Shown: positions 8,522 through 19,443, counted from the first letter of the stretch. The stretch is 64,000 bases of DNA from Pseudomonas fluorescens (GCF_002022275.1 NZ_MSDF01000016.1:250301-314300); one strand, 5' to 3'. Notes: generated by a model not told the origin, from the sequence alone. A program made the numbers and translations.

Positions 8522-8660
8522 GAGCCCGGGGCTGTTTGCCTGTGGCCTGCGTCACCGGCCCCCCGACTCTGCCGTCAAGCTGTAACGGCAAGGCCTGACT
8601 CTACTGTTAATCGCTGCCACGACCTGTCAGCACACCGAATCCTCTGATCGAGATACACAA

Positions 8661-10481
8661 GTGATCGAAAATCTACGTAACATCGCCATCATTGCTCACG
8701 TTGACCATGGTAAAACCACCCTGGTAGACAAACTCCTGCGTCAATCCGGCACCCTGGAGCGCAACGAGCTCAACGACGAGCGCGTGATGGACTCCAACGA
8801 CCAGGAAAAAGAGCGCGGTATTACCATCCTGGCTAAAAACACCGCTATCAACTGGAACGGCTACCACATCAACATCGTGGACACCCCTGGCCACGCCGAC
8901 TTCGGCGGCGAAGTAGAACGCGTAATGTCGATGGTTGACTCCGTTCTGCTGCTGGTTGACGCTCAAGACGGCCCTATGCCGCAAACCCGTTTCGTGACCA
9001 AGAAGGCCTTCGAAGCCGGCCTGCGTCCGATCGTGTGCATCAACAAGGTTGACCGTCCAGGCGCGCGTCCGGACTGGGTTCTGGACCAGATCTTCGACCT
9101 GTTCGACAACCTCGGTGCTACCGAAGAACAACTGGACTTCCAGGTTATCTACGCCTCGGCCCTGAACGGTATTGCCGGTCTGGAACACACCGCCATGGCT
9201 GAAGACATGACCCCGCTGTACCAGGCGATTGTTGACCACGTTCCACCGCCGAAGGTTGACCGTGAAGGCCCGTTCCAGATGCAAATCTCGGCACTGGACT
9301 ACAACAGCTTCCTGGGTGTTATCGGCGTTGGCCGTATCGCTCGTGGTAGCGTCAAGCCGAACACCCCAGTTGTCGCCATCGGCGCCGACGGCAAGAAGCG
9401 TAACGGTCGTATCCTGAAGCTGATGGGTCACCACGGTCTGCACCGCATCGACGTTGAAGAAGCGTTCGCCGGCGACATCGTGTGCGTGAGCGGTATGGAC
9501 TCGCTGTTCATCTCCGACACCCTGTGCCAGCCGGACACCGTCGAGGCGATGAAGCCTCTGACCGTTGACGAGCCAACCGTTTCCATGACCTTCCAGGTAA
9601 ACGACTCGCCTTTCTGCGGTAAAGAAGGCAAGTTCGTGACCTCCCGTAACATCAAGGAGCGTCTGGACAAAGAGCTGCTGTACAACGTTGCTCTGCGCGT
9701 TGAAGAAGGCGACTCGGCTGACAAATTCAAAGTTTCCGGCCGTGGTGAGCTGCACCTCTCCGTACTGATCGAAACCATGCGTCGCGAAGGCTTCGAAATG
9801 GGCGTTGGTCGTCCGGAAGTGATCATCCGTCAGGTTGAGGGTGTTAAGCAGGAACCGTTCGAAAACGTCACCATCGACACCCCGGAAGAATCCCAGGGCA
9901 AGGTGATGGAAGAGATGGGTCTGCGTAAAGGCGACCTGACCAACATGGTGCCGGATGGCAAAGGCCGTGTGCGTCTGGAATACAACATCCCTGCTCGTGG
10001 TCTGATCGGTTTCCGTAACCAGTTCCTGACCCTGACCAACGGTGCTGGCATCCTGACCTCGATCTTCGATCGCTACGACACCATGAAGTCCGGCGACATG
10101 TCCGGCCGTCAGAACGGTGTTCTGGTATCGGTAGAAACCGGCAAGGCACTGACCTACTCCCTGGAAACCCTCCAGGCGCGTGGCAAGCTGTTCGTTGAAC
10201 ACGGTCAAGAGATCTACAACGGTCAGATCGTTGGTCTGAACAGCCGTGACAACGACATGGGCGTCAACCCAACCAAAGGCAAGAAGCTCGACAACATGCG
10301 TGCTTCGGGTAAAGACGAAACCATCGCTCTGGTTCCACCTGTTCGCTTCACCCTGGAACAGGCTCTGGAATTCATCCAGGACGACGAGCTGTGCGAAGTT
10401 ACGCCTAAGTCGATCCGCCTGCGTAAGAAGATCCTGGACGAAGGCGAGCGTACCCGCGCTGCCAAAAAAGCCAAGAACTGA
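8661..10481 (+). CDS. typA: Translational GTPase TypA/BipA
   Basis: The product is 606 residues with a GTG start. The G domain shows [10 protein letters not shown] (G1), RGITI (G2), DTPGH (G3) and NKVD (G4). It is followed by EF-G-like domains II, III and V and the TypA-specific C-terminal domain. It binds the ribosome and acts in 50S assembly and stress or cold adaptation. It lies 139 bases after thiI. The codon use is strongly biased (GTT, CGT, CTG), as in highly expressed genes. A strong terminator follows, so it is probably the last gene of its unit. Confidence 0.97.
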   Translation: MIENLRNIAIIAHVDHGKTTLVDKLLRQSGTLERNELNDERVMDSNDQEKERGITILAKNTAINWNGYHINIVDTPGHADFGGEVERVMSMVDSVLLLVDAQDGPMPQTRFVTKKAFEAGLRPIVCINKVDRPGARPDWVLDQIFDLFDNLGATEEQLDFQVIYASALNGIAGLEHTAMAEDMTPLYQAIVDHVPPPKVDREGPFQMQISALDYNSFLGVIGVGRIARGSVKPNTPVVAIGADGKKRNGRILKLMGHHGLHRIDVEEAFAGDIVCVSGMDSLFISDTLCQPDTVEAMKPLTVDEPTVSMTFQVNDSPFCGKEGKFVTSRNIKERLDKELLYNVALRVEEGDSADKFKVSGRGELHLSVLIETMRREGFEMGVGRPEVIIRQVEGVKQEPFENVTIDTPEESQGKVMEEMGLRKGDLTNMVPDGKGRVRLEYNIPARGLIGFRNQFLTLTNGAGILTSIFDRYDTMKSGDMSGRQNGVLVSVETGKALTYSLETLQARGKLFVEHGQEIYNGQIVGLNSRDNDMGVNPTKGKKLDNMRASGKDETIALVPPVRFTLEQALEFIQDDELCEVTPKSIRLRKKILDEGERTRAAKKAKN

Positions 10482-10502
10482 GTTAACTCAGGCTGAATGA
10501 AA

Positions 10503-10537
10503 AACGCCCCCGGTCGAAAGGCCGGGGGCGTTTTTTT
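10503..10537 (+). terminator. Rho-independent terminator of typA
   Basis: A long GC-rich stem (AACGCCCCCGG/CCGGGGGCGTT) around a GAAA loop is followed by seven Ts. Confidence 0.95.
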
Positions 10538-10543
10538 ATGTCT

Positions 10544-10623
10544 GATCGTTCCCACGCTCTGCGTGGGAATGCCTCTTGGGACGCTCTGCGTCCCGCTTTT
10601 ACGGGCGCAGCGTGGGAACGATC
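10544..10623. repeat. REP-type element, GATCGTTCCCACGC family
   Basis: GATCGTTCCCACGCTCTGCG at the left and GCAGCGTGGGAACGATC at the right enclose a GGGACGCTCTGCGTCCC hairpin. It is the same family as the copy at 378-510 and lies between two converging genes. Confidence 0.85.
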
Positions 10624-10626
10624 GGA

Positions 10627-11061
10627 TCAGAACTTATCGAGCGTCTTGAACTTGGTCTCGCGCACCACTTCCTTTGGCTTATACGCGCAATACCCCGGCC
10701 GCGGGCCGATCTTCGGGTGGTTGCGGCAGGTATCCGGGCGCTTGTCATAAATAGTGCAGAAGCGCGTCTTACGATCCAGGTACAGGCAGTCGTTGTTGCT
10801 CATGCGCTGCAGGGTAAAAATTTCCGATTTGGAATTGAAGCGCTCCACGATGCCTTCTTTCTGCAAACGCTTGGCGATGTTCTTCGCCGGGTCGCCGAGT
10901 TCGAACTCATCGACGATGCCAATGCGGATCAGGTCCTTGATCTTCACTTCCACCGGCAGCGTGCAGCAGCTGGACACGCAGCCGCCGCACATGTGCGCGG
11001 AGTATTTCTGCCACGTTTCAAGACGGTCGAGTTCCGCGGCGGCGATCAGTTGAGGCTTCAT
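10627..11061 (-). CDS. YkgJ-family cysteine cluster protein
   Basis: This 144-residue protein contains the CGGCVSSCC cluster near residue 30 and further cysteines in DCLYLDRKTRFCTIYDKRP and TCRNHP. This CxxCxxxCC...C...C pattern is that of YkgJ/Fe-S or zinc-binding proteins, often annotated as putative iron-sulfur oxidoreductases. No catalytic role is established. The ATG at 11059-11061 (MKPQLIAAAELDR) is preferred over an in-frame ATG 14 codons upstream because the family usually begins close to it. It stands alone, converging with typA. Confidence 0.85.
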   Translation of the reverse strand: MKPQLIAAAELDRLETWQKYSAHMCGGCVSSCCTLPVEVKIKDLIRIGIVDEFELGDPAKNIAKRLQKEGIVERFNSKSEIFTLQRMSNNDCLYLDRKTRFCTIYDKRPDTCRNHPKIGPRPGYCAYKPKEVVRETKFKTLDKF

Positions 11062-11300
11062 CAGGGTTCCAAAAGGTGGGGCTGTATCCGGGCGCGCGAT
11101 CATACCGGGATTGGTGGTTTTTTGAACAATATTTTACGGATTTCAGCTCAAAGGCTGCGCGAGTGCGTGATCGGGCACGGCCCCTGCATCTAAAACCGCT
11201 AAACGTGAATGAGTTAAAAAACTGCCGAACCAGAGCGTCTACCGTCTGTCAGACCGACTAGGCTCTAGCAACTCCTTCAATCTCGCTCGAGGTCGCATCG

Positions 11301-13751
11301 ATGTCTCAGGAACCGCTTGCACGAGAAGCAGAGGTAGCCGCATTTCGCGAGGCTGTCTTGACCAAACTCACTTACGCGGTGGGTAAAGACCCCGACCACG
11401 CTTTCGACCACGACTGGTTCGAAGCCATTGCCCTGGCCGCGCGCGACCAGATGGTCGATCACTGGATGAACCACACGCGGCGTATCTACCGCAAAGGCCA
11501 GAAGCGGGTTTATTACCTTTCCCTCGAATTCCTTATCGGCCGCCTTCTCTACGACAGCCTGAGCAACCTTGGCGTGCTGGAAATTGCTCGCGAAGCCCTG
11601 GCCGAGCTGGGTGTGGACCTTGAGCGCATCCGCCTGCTGGAGCCCGACGCGGCACTCGGCAACGGTGGCCTGGGCCGCCTGGCCGCGTGCTTTATGGAAA
11701 GCATGTCGACCTTGGGCATTGCCGGCCACGGTTATGGCATTCGTTATGAGCACGGCTTGTTCCGCCAGGCGATCGTTGACGGCTGGCAACAGGAGCAAAC
11801 CGAACGCTGGCTGGATTTCGGCAACCCGTGGGAGTTCGAGCGCGCTGAAGTGATCTACCCGATCGGCTTTGGCGGCAGCGTCGAAACCCTGGCGGACGCC
11901 TCGGGCAAGATGATTCAAGTGTGGACGCCCAACGAAACCGTACGGGCGGTCGCCTACGACACCCCGGTGGTCGGCTGGCGCGGTGCCAGCGTGAACACCC
12001 TGCGCCTCTGGCGTGCACGCGCCGTGGAAGACTTGCACCTGGAGCGCTTCAACGCCGGTGACCACTTGGGCGCCGTCGCTGAAGTGGCCCGTGCCGAAAG
12101 CATCTCCCGCGTGCTTTACCCGGCCGACAGCACCGAAGCAGGGCAGGAACTGCGCCTGCGTCAGGAATACTTCTTCGTCTCCGCCTCGCTTCAGGATTTG
12201 CTGCGTCGCCACAAAAACATGCACGGCTCGGTACTGAGCCTGGGCGAGCACGCTGCCATCCAGCTCAACGACACGCACCCGTCCATCGCCGTGGCCGAGT
12301 TGATGCGCCAGTTGGTGGATTTGCACGACATTCCGTGGGAAGCGGCGTGGGACGTCACCGTCGAAACCCTGTCCTACACCAACCACACCCTGTTGCCCGA
12401 AGCATTGGAAACCTGGCCTGTAGGCCTGATGGAACGCATGCTGCCGCGGCACATGCAGATCATCTACCTGATCAACGCCCAGCACATCGACTCGCTGCGC
12501 GCCAAGGGCATCCACGATTTTGACGTGCTGCGCGCCGTGTCGCTGATCGAAGAAGACAACGGCCGCCGCGTGCGCATGGGTAACCTGGCGTTTCTCGGCT
12601 CCCACAGCGTCAACGGCGTGTCCGGGTTGCACACTCAACTGATGCGCAGCACCGTGTTCTCCGAACTGCACAAGCTCTACCCGGAGCGCATCAACAACAA
12701 AACCAACGGCATCACCTTCCGTCGCTGGCTGTACCAGGCCAACCCGCAGCTCACCGAAATGCTCGTGGAAGCGTTGGGCCCGGACATTCTCGACACCATG
12801 GAAACCCGCCTGACGGAGCTGGAAACCTTCGCCGAGAAGCAATCCTTCCGCAAAGCCTTCGCTGAGCAGCGCCTGCACAGCAAGCGTGCACTGGCCGACA
12901 TCATCCACGAGCGCCTGGGCATTTCGGTGAACCCGGCGGCGATGTTCGACGTGCAGGTCAAGCGGATCCACGAGTACAAGCGCCAGTTGCTCAACCTGCT
13001 GCACACCGTGGCGCTGTACCAGGCGATCCGCGCCGAGCCGGGCACCGACTGGGTGCCGCGCGTGAAGATCTTCTCGGGCAAGGCGGCGGCGAGTTATCAC
13101 CAGGCCAAGTTGATCATCAAACTGACCAACGACATCGCCCGCACCGTGAACAACGACCCGACCGTGCGCGGTTTGCTCAAAGTGGTGTTCCTGCCCAACT
13201 ACAATGTCAGCCTGGCGGAAAGCATTATTCCGGCGGCGGATTTGTCGGAGCAGATCTCCACCGCCGGCTTTGAAGCCTCGGGCACCAGCAACATGAAGTT
13301 CGGCCTCAACGGCGCGCTGACCATCGGCACCATGGACGGCGCCAACGTGGAGATGCATGAACGTGTCGGCGCCGAGCACATGTTCATCTTCGGCCTCAGC
13401 GCGCAGCAGGTAGAAGCCCGCAAGCACGCGGGCGAGTTCAACGCCGGGCCGGACATTGCGGCGTCCCATCGCTTGAACGACGTGCTGCAAGCGATCCGGG
13501 GCGGGGTGTTCTCGCCGGATGATCCGGGCCGTTATGTGGGCTTGATCGACGGGCTGATCGACTACGACCGCTTTCTGGTGTGTGCCGACTTCGATTCCTA
13601 CTGGGACGCCCAGGCGGCGGTCGAGAAGCATTGGCATGATTCCAAGGCGTGGTGGCGTTCGGCGGTGCTGAATACGGCGCGGATGGGCTGGTTCAGCTCG
13701 GACCGGACCATCCGCGAGTACGCGACCGAGATCTGGAAAGCGTTGGATTAA
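11301..13751 (+). CDS. glgP: Glycogen/alpha-glucan phosphorylase
   Basis: This 816-residue GT35 enzyme releases glucose-1-phosphate from glycogen or maltodextrins. It carries YYLSLEFLIGR near the N terminus, the NGGLGRLAACF glycine loop, and the PLP segment SGTSNMKFGLNGALTIGT, in which the Lys forms the Schiff base. Length is normal. A GAGGT lies about ten bases before the ATG. The 239-base gap upstream has no gene. No other glycogen gene is adjacent. It is followed by a REPIN. Confidence 0.96.
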   Translation: MSQEPLAREAEVAAFREAVLTKLTYAVGKDPDHAFDHDWFEAIALAARDQMVDHWMNHTRRIYRKGQKRVYYLSLEFLIGRLLYDSLSNLGVLEIAREALAELGVDLERIRLLEPDAALGNGGLGRLAACFMESMSTLGIAGHGYGIRYEHGLFRQAIVDGWQQEQTERWLDFGNPWEFERAEVIYPIGFGGSVETLADASGKMIQVWTPNETVRAVAYDTPVVGWRGASVNTLRLWRARAVEDLHLERFNAGDHLGAVAEVARAESISRVLYPADSTEAGQELRLRQEYFFVSASLQDLLRRHKNMHGSVLSLGEHAAIQLNDTHPSIAVAELMRQLVDLHDIPWEAAWDVTVETLSYTNHTLLPEALETWPVGLMERMLPRHMQIIYLINAQHIDSLRAKGIHDFDVLRAVSLIEEDNGRRVRMGNLAFLGSHSVNGVSGLHTQLMRSTVFSELHKLYPERINNKTNGITFRRWLYQANPQLTEMLVEALGPDILDTMETRLTELETFAEKQSFRKAFAEQRLHSKRALADIIHERLGISVNPAAMFDVQVKRIHEYKRQLLNLLHTVALYQAIRAEPGTDWVPRVKIFSGKAAASYHQAKLIIKLTNDIARTVNNDPTVRGLLKVVFLPNYNVSLAESIIPAADLSEQISTAGFEASGTSNMKFGLNGALTIGTMDGANVEMHERVGAEHMFIFGLSAQQVEARKHAGEFNAGPDIAASHRLNDVLQAIRGGVFSPDDPGRYVGLIDGLIDYDRFLVCADFDSYWDAQAAVEKHWHDSKAWWRSAVLNTARMGWFSSDRTIREYATEIWKALD

Positions 13752-13767
13752 GCACCGAATAACCCCT

Positions 13768-13855
13768 GTGGGAGCGGGCTTGCTCGCGAATACGGTCTGT
13801 CAGTCAGCAAATATGTCGACTGGCACACCGCATTCGCGAGCAAGCCCGCTCCCAC
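13768..13855. repeat. REPIN
   Basis: Inverted REP arms GTGGGAGCGGGCTTGCTCGCGAA and TTCGCGAGCAAGCCCGC-TCCCAC are separated by about 42 bases. This is the CTCGC subtype. It lies between glgP and the DUF2339 gene. Confidence 0.9.
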
Positions 13856-13906
13856 ATTGGTTTTGCGTCGATATACTAAGCCTCGGTTTGCCTAGGGATA
13901 TCGACC

Positions 13907-16900
13907 ATGCAATGGATTTTCATGCTGATTGGCCTGGTGCTCGGCTGGACGCTCGATGAGTCGTTCACCGATGCCGGTTTCGGTGCGCTGTTGGGGTTGG
14001 GCATTGGCCAGGCAATTCGCCTGTCGCAGCTCGCCGCTCAGGCGCACAAGCAGGCAGGTCAGCTGGAAACCACGCAGAAGGCGCTGATTGCCCTGGGCGA
14101 GCGCCTGCGGCTGCTGGAAGTACCCACGCCACCCACCCGCGTCATTGTCGAACCCCCTATCCCTGAACCGACGCCTGCTGCCAAGGTGCCCGACCTGGTT
14201 TGGGAGCTGCCCGCCGAACTGACGCCCGTTGCCATGGAAACCGCCCCCAGCCAGCTACTGCCGGCCGACGTTTGGGCACCGGCTGCAACCCCTCGCCCTA
14301 CTGAACCCGCCATCCCGCGCGGCCCGAACCTGATCGAACGCGCCATCAGCGGCGCGCGCGCGTGGCTTCTTGGCGGCAATACGGTGCTGCGCGTCGGCGT
14401 GGTGCTGTTGTTTCTCGGCCTGGCCTTCCTGTTGCGTTATGCCACCGAAGGCGTGGTGGTGCCGATCGAATTGCGTTATGCGGGCGTTGCTTCGGCCGCC
14501 ATCGCCTTGTTGGGCCTGGGCTGGTGGTTGCGCCTGCGCAACAGCAATTACGGCCTGATGCTGCAAGGCGCCGGCATCGCAGTGCTGTACCTCACGGTGT
14601 TTGCCGCGATGCGTTTGCACCCGCTGATCGATCCCGGTGCGGCGCTGGGTTTGCTGGTGGCCGTCACGGTGTTTTCGGCGATTCTGGCGATTACCCAGGA
14701 TGCCTTGGGGCTGGCGTGCGCGGCGGCTCTCGGCGGGTTCGCCGCGCCGATCCTGGCGTCCACCGGCGCTGGCAACCACGTCGCACTGTTCAGTTACTTC
14801 GCCTTGCTCAACGCCGGCATCCTTGCGATCGCGTGGTTCAAGGCCTGGCGCTTGCTTAACCTGATTGGCTTTGTCGGCACCTTCGGCATCGGCTTCGCCT
14901 GGGGCATGCGCTCCTATACGCCGGAGTTGCTGTGGAGTACTGAACCGTTCCTGATCCTGTTTTTCCTGATGTACCTGGCCATCGGCCTGTTGTTCGCCCG
15001 GCGCAAGTTGTTAGAGAGGGGGGACGCGCCTGAAGGCCGTGACGCGTTGCTGCGTTGGTCGGTTGCCAAGGGCGATTATGTCGACGGCAGCCTGCTGTTC
15101 GGCCCGCCGCTGGTGGGCTTTGGCTTGCAGTTCGCGCTGGTGCAGCACCTTGAGTTTGCCGCCGCGTTCAGTGCGCTTGGCCTTGGCATTATTTACATGG
15201 GGCTGGCGCGACTGCTCAGCGGTGGCCGCGCTTTATTGCTGGCCGAAACCTGTCTGGCACTGGGGGTGATCTTTGCCAGCCTCGCGATCCCTTTGGGGCT
15301 CGATGCGCGCTGGACCGCCGCCGCCTGGGCCGTGGAAGGCGCCGGGATCTTCTGGCTGGGCTTGCGTCAGCAGCGACCATTGGCGCGGGCGTTCGCTTTA
15401 TTGCTGCAACTGGGTTCGTTGCTCGCCTTCCTCGGCGAACTGCGCGACAGCCAGGACACGTTGCTGCAAGGGCCGCCATTGGGGGCGTTGTTGTTGGGCG
15501 CGGCGCTGTTGTTCAGCTTTTATCAACTCCACACCGCTGCGCCGGAACATACCCGGCGTTGGGAACGGCTGGGTGCGCCCTGGCTCGCCGTACTTGGCCT
15601 GGGCTGCGCTTACTTGTTGGCGCCGCTGTTATTTTCGACCCAAGGCAGCATCGTCAGTTGGGCCGTTGCTGGCCTGGCGACCCTGTGGGCGGGCCAGCGT
15701 ATCGGCTCGCCAGCAGTTGTGCGTTGTGGTGTGGTTGGGCAAGTGCTGGGCGGCGCGCTCTTTGCGCTCGACCCCGTGGCCAACGCCTGGACGCCGCTGA
15801 TCATCGCCTTGGCGGCCATGCTCGGCGCGTGGCGCTTGCCCCGTGGCCGGCTGTCTACAGGTTTGCTGGCTTGGGGCGTGGCCTGGTGGGCCTTGGCGGT
15901 GATCATTGAAGTGTGGCGCCTGGCGCCTGCGGCGTTGCACGCTCCGCTGTTGGTGCTGGCGGCTGCGCTGAGCGTGGTGATTTGGACGGCACTGGCGTTG
16001 CGTTTGCGCTGGGTGGCTTTGGGTGTCGCCAGTACGTTGCTCATGCCTGCGGCGGGTCTCGTGTTGTGGGGGGCGTGGACCGAGTATTACCACCCGGCGG
16101 CGCAGTTTGGCTGGCTGGCCTGGCTGGCGGTATTCGTGGTGCATTTCATCTCGCTGCGCCGTTTGGCGGCACTGGTTCCAGCCAAGGTGTTGAGCGTGGC
16201 GCATGTGTTGGGCTGCTGGATGCTGATCGGCGTGCTGGCGCTGGAGCTGCGTTACGGTTTGATGATGCTGTCGAGCGAGTACAACGCGTGGCGCTGGCTG
16301 GGTTGGGCGATCCTGCCGAGTTTGTATCTGGTGCTGGCGGCCGCGCCACGCAGTTGGCCGTGGCCGGTGGCGGCGTACCCGCGTGAATATCGCGTGCTGG
16401 CCGCGTTACCGCTGGCAGTGCTGATGCTCGGCTGGTTCTGGCTGGCGAATATCTTCAGTGACGGTACGGCCGAGCCGTTGCCCTACGTGCCGCTGCTCAA
16501 TCCGCTGGATTTGGGCCTGCTGTTCGCGCTGCTCGGCATTTACCTGTGGTCGCGCAGTGTGGCGCCGGAGCGCGGGCCGAGGGTTGAACTGATCGCCCAG
16601 GCTGTCGCAGGCATCTCGCTGTTTGCGTTTTTTACCGCGCTGGTGATGCGCGCCGCTCACCACTGGGGCGGCGTGCCGTTCCATCTGGAGACGCTGCTGG
16701 AGTCCATGCTGGTGCAGGCGGGTCTGTCGATCATCTGGACCCTCATCGCGTTGGGCCTGATGATCGGCGGCCACCTGCGCCATCGCCGCGAGGTGTGGCT
16801 GATCGGCGCAGCGTTGATTGCGGTGGTGGTGGCCAAGCTGTTCTTTGTCGAACTGAGCAACCGTGGCGGCCTGGCGCGGATCGTCTCGTTTATCGGCGTG

Positions 16901-16990
16901 GGCGGGTTGCTGCTGGTGGTGGGTTACTTTGCGCCCCTGCCGCCCAAGCGTGCTGAACCCGTGGTTGAAACCGAAGGAGCGTTATCTTGA
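13907..16990 (+). CDS. DUF2339 polytopic membrane protein
   Basis: This 1027-residue protein begins with a short hydrophobic segment and a stretch resembling a coiled coil (QLAAQAHKQAGQLETTQKALIALGERLRLLE). A proline-rich linker runs to about residue 145. The remaining 850 residues are almost continuous hydrophobic helices, consistent with more than twenty membrane spans. This architecture is that of DUF2339, whose function is unknown. Its stop overlaps the start of the DUF3999 gene, a conserved pairing that suggests a joint envelope role. A REPIN precedes it and no clear promoter was seen. Confidence 0.9.
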   Translation: MQWIFMLIGLVLGWTLDESFTDAGFGALLGLGIGQAIRLSQLAAQAHKQAGQLETTQKALIALGERLRLLEVPTPPTRVIVEPPIPEPTPAAKVPDLVWELPAELTPVAMETAPSQLLPADVWAPAATPRPTEPAIPRGPNLIERAISGARAWLLGGNTVLRVGVVLLFLGLAFLLRYATEGVVVPIELRYAGVASAAIALLGLGWWLRLRNSNYGLMLQGAGIAVLYLTVFAAMRLHPLIDPGAALGLLVAVTVFSAILAITQDALGLACAAALGGFAAPILASTGAGNHVALFSYFALLNAGILAIAWFKAWRLLNLIGFVGTFGIGFAWGMRSYTPELLWSTEPFLILFFLMYLAIGLLFARRKLLERGDAPEGRDALLRWSVAKGDYVDGSLLFGPPLVGFGLQFALVQHLEFAAAFSALGLGIIYMGLARLLSGGRALLLAETCLALGVIFASLAIPLGLDARWTAAAWAVEGAGIFWLGLRQQRPLARAFALLLQLGSLLAFLGELRDSQDTLLQGPPLGALLLGAALLFSFYQLHTAAPEHTRRWERLGAPWLAVLGLGCAYLLAPLLFSTQGSIVSWAVAGLATLWAGQRIGSPAVVRCGVVGQVLGGALFALDPVANAWTPLIIALAAMLGAWRLPRGRLSTGLLAWGVAWWALAVIIEVWRLAPAALHAPLLVLAAALSVVIWTALALRLRWVALGVASTLLMPAAGLVLWGAWTEYYHPAAQFGWLAWLAVFVVHFISLRRLAALVPAKVLSVAHVLGCWMLIGVLALELRYGLMMLSSEYNAWRWLGWAILPSLYLVLAAAPRSWPWPVAAYPREYRVLAALPLAVLMLGWFWLANIFSDGTAEPLPYVPLLNPLDLGLLFALLGIYLWSRSVAPERGPRVELIAQAVAGISLFAFFTALVMRAAHHWGGVPFHLETLLESMLVQAGLSIIWTLIALGLMIGGHLRHRREVWLIGAALIAVVVAKLFFVELSNRGGLARIVSFIGVGGLLLVVGYFAPLPPKRAEPVVETEGALS

Positions 16991-18336
16991 TGGGCAAGCT
17001 GAGTCTGAGCGGGTGGGCGGTGTGGCTGTTGTGTTCGGCAGCCAGTGCCCAGGAAAGTCCTGCGGACTTCACCACACAGGTGCCGTTGGCGGTGAGTGGC
17101 AGCGGCCCCTGGTATCGCCTGGAGCTGCCGCTGGCGGTGCAGTTGAGCGCGCGTCAGGTTGATCTGAGTGATGTGCGAGTGTTCAACGCGGCGGGTGAGC
17201 CGCAGGCCTATGCGTTATCGCGTCAATCCGCGCAGCGCTCCGAGAGTCGCACTGTGGCGGATGTGAAGTGGTTTGCGTTGTACGCCGCCGATACCCGCGA
17301 GGCGTTGCCGGATGTGGTCATGAAGTCGACGTCCGAGGGCACGCTGCTGGAAGTGCGCCCCTCCACATCGGGCAAGCAAGTGCTGCGCGGCTGGGTGCTG
17401 GACGCCAGTGCGATCAAGGCGCCGCTGCAGCAGTTGAGCCTGGACTGGAGCCGCGAGCGCGACGGCTTCCAGCGTTTCAGCATTGAAGCCAGCGATGACT
17501 TGCAGCACTGGCAATCCTGGGGCGATGGCCAGGTGGCGCGTCTGTCCTTTGCCGATGAACGGGTGGAGCAACACGACGTGAGTCTGCCAGGCCAATCGGC
17601 GCGTTATCTGCGCCTGGTGTGGCAGGGGCAGGAAGCACCGCAGCTGACCTCGGCCAAGCTGGTGAGCGCCACCCGCAACAGTGTGCCGGCGCCGCTGATG
17701 TGGTCGCAGCCGCTGGCGGGCGCGCGGCTCAAGGCGGGGGAGTACAGCTGGCAGTTGCCGACCGGGCTGAATGTCGAGCGTTTGCGCATCGACCTCAAGC
17801 AACCCAACACGCTGGCGCCTGTGACCTTGTCGGGCCGCCGTGAAGCCAGTCAGGCCTGGCAACCGTTGAGCAGTGGCTTGCTGTACCGCCTGACCCAGAA
17901 CGGTCAGGACGTGGTGCAGGATGAGTTGCAGCTGCCGGGCCAGACGGTGGCAGAACTCAAGTTGCAGGTGGATGAGCGTGGTGGAGGCCTGGGTTTGGAA
18001 GCGCCCGCCCTGCGTTTTGCCGTGCGCGCTACGCAGTTGGTGTTTCTGGCGCGGGGTGAGCCGCCGTTTACGCTGGCGCTGGGCAATGCGTCGGTGAAGG
18101 CGGCCAACCTGCCGCTGTCCACGCTGATCCCTGACTACAGCGCCGAGCGTCTCAACACCGTGGGCCAGGCCACGGTGGCGGGTGAGGTGGTGGTCAAGCA
18201 GCCCGCTGTTGCGGCGTCGCCCCAAGCCGGTACCGACTGGAAGAAGCTCGGCTTATGGGCCGTGCTCCTGCTGGGTGTGGCAGCACTGGGGGCGATGGCC
18301 TACAGTTTGTTGCGCAAGCCTGTGGCCAAACCGTGA
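16990..18336 (+). CDS. DUF3999 periplasmic protein with C-terminal anchor
   Basis: The product is 448 residues. A signal peptide (GWAVWLLCSAASAQ) leads a large beta-rich exported region with discoidin-like segments (for example SARYLRLVWQG and FQRFSIEASDDLQHWQSWGDG). One transmembrane helix near the C terminus (LWAVLLLGVAALGAMAYSLL) ends in a basic tail, so most of the protein lies in the periplasm. The ATG at 16990 overlaps the DUF2339 stop by one base; a TTG three bases upstream is an alternative. AAGGAG lies about ten bases before. Function unknown. Confidence 0.88.
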   Translation: MGKLSLSGWAVWLLCSAASAQESPADFTTQVPLAVSGSGPWYRLELPLAVQLSARQVDLSDVRVFNAAGEPQAYALSRQSAQRSESRTVADVKWFALYAADTREALPDVVMKSTSEGTLLEVRPSTSGKQVLRGWVLDASAIKAPLQQLSLDWSRERDGFQRFSIEASDDLQHWQSWGDGQVARLSFADERVEQHDVSLPGQSARYLRLVWQGQEAPQLTSAKLVSATRNSVPAPLMWSQPLAGARLKAGEYSWQLPTGLNVERLRIDLKQPNTLAPVTLSGRREASQAWQPLSSGLLYRLTQNGQDVVQDELQLPGQTVAELKLQVDERGGGLGLEAPALRFAVRATQLVFLARGEPPFTLALGNASVKAANLPLSTLIPDYSAERLNTVGQATVAGEVVVKQPAVAASPQAGTDWKKLGLWAVLLLGVAALGAMAYSLLRKPVAKP

Positions 18337-18432
18337 ACTCTATTGGGGTTAAATCCTCTGATGAGAGGAAATAACCCTCGACTCGCGTTAAACTGCGCGG
18401 GTTTTTCAGCCCCCCATTCTCCGGAGCCTTAC

Positions 18433-19443
18433 ATGTCCCGCGTTACCCTGAGTCGCTATTTGATCGAGCAGACCCGCAGCAACAACACGCCTGCCGATCT
18501 GCGCTTCCTTATCGAAGTGGTGGCGCGTGCTTGCAAGGAAATCAGCCACGCCGTGTCCAAAGGCGCATTGGGTGGTGTCCTGGGCAGCATGGGCACTGAA
18601 AACGTCCAAGGCGAAGTGCAGAAGAAGCTCGACGTGATCTCCAACGAGATCCTGCTCGAAGCCAACGAATGGGGCGGTCACCTGGCCGGTATGGCGTCCG
18701 AAGAAATGGACAATGCCTACCAGATCCCGGGCAAATACCCGAAAGGTGCCTACCTGCTGGTGTTCGACCCACTGGACGGTTCGTCCAACATCGACATCAA
18801 CGCACCGGTCGGCACCATCTTCTCGGTACTGCGTTGCCCGAATGAATACCTTAGCCAGAACGAAGCCCTGAATGAAAAGGCCTTCCTGCAGCCAGGCACC
18901 GAGCAGGTCGCTGCCGGTTACGCCATCTACGGCCCACAGACCATGCTGGTGCTGACCCTGGGCGACGGCGTTAAAGGCTTCACCCTGGACCGCGAAATGG
19001 GCAGCTTCGTGCTGACCCACGAAGACATCACCATTCCTGCGTCCACTCAGGAATTTGCGATCAACATGTCCAACCAGCGCCACTGGGAAGAGCCGGTGAC
19101 CCGCTACGTCGGCGAGCTGATGGCCGGTGAAGAAGGCCCGTTGAAGAAAAACTTCAACATGCGCTGGGTCGCTGCGATGGTCGCCGACGTGCACCGCATC
19201 CTGACCCGTGGTGGCTTGTTCATGTATCCACGCGACAGCCGCGAGCCGTCCAAGCCGGGCAAACTGCGTTTGATGTACGAAGCCAACCCGATGTCGTTCC
19301 TGGTTGAACAGGCGGGCGGTGCGTCCACCGACGGCCATCAGCGCATTCTCGACATCAAACCTGAAGGCCTGCACCAGCGTGTAGCGGTGTTCCTGGGTTC
19401 GAAGGAAGAAGTTGAGCGTGTGACGGCTTATCACAAAAAGTAA
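18433..19443 (+). CDS. fbp: Fructose-1,6-bisphosphatase class I
   Basis: This 336-residue gluconeogenic enzyme hydrolyses fructose-1,6-bisphosphate to fructose-6-phosphate. The metal-binding signature [13 protein letters not shown] lies near residues 113-125, and the C-terminal substrate-binding segments [20 protein letters not shown] are present. The ATG at 18433 follows CCGGAG; the frame extends upstream without a ribosome binding site. It is a single gene with its own strong terminator. Confidence 0.97.
   Translation: MSRVTLSRYLIEQTRSNNTPADLRFLIEVVARACKEISHAVSKGALGGVLGSMGTENVQGEVQKKLDVISNEILLEANEWGGHLAGMASEEMDNAYQIPGKYPKGAYLLVFDPLDGSSNIDINAPVGTIFSVLRCPNEYLSQNEALNEKAFLQPGTEQVAAGYAIYGPQTMLVLTLGDGVKGFTLDREMGSFVLTHEDITIPASTQEFAINMSNQRHWEEPVTRYVGELMAGEEGPLKKNFNMRWVAAMVADVHRILTRGGLFMYPRDSREPSKPGKLRLMYEANPMSFLVEQAGGASTDGHQRILDIKPEGLHQRVAVFLGSKEEVERVTAYHKK

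Noticed and set aside
11277..13637. Long open frame antisense to glgP
   Set aside because: Same compositional artefact; glgP carries all family motifs on the plus strand.
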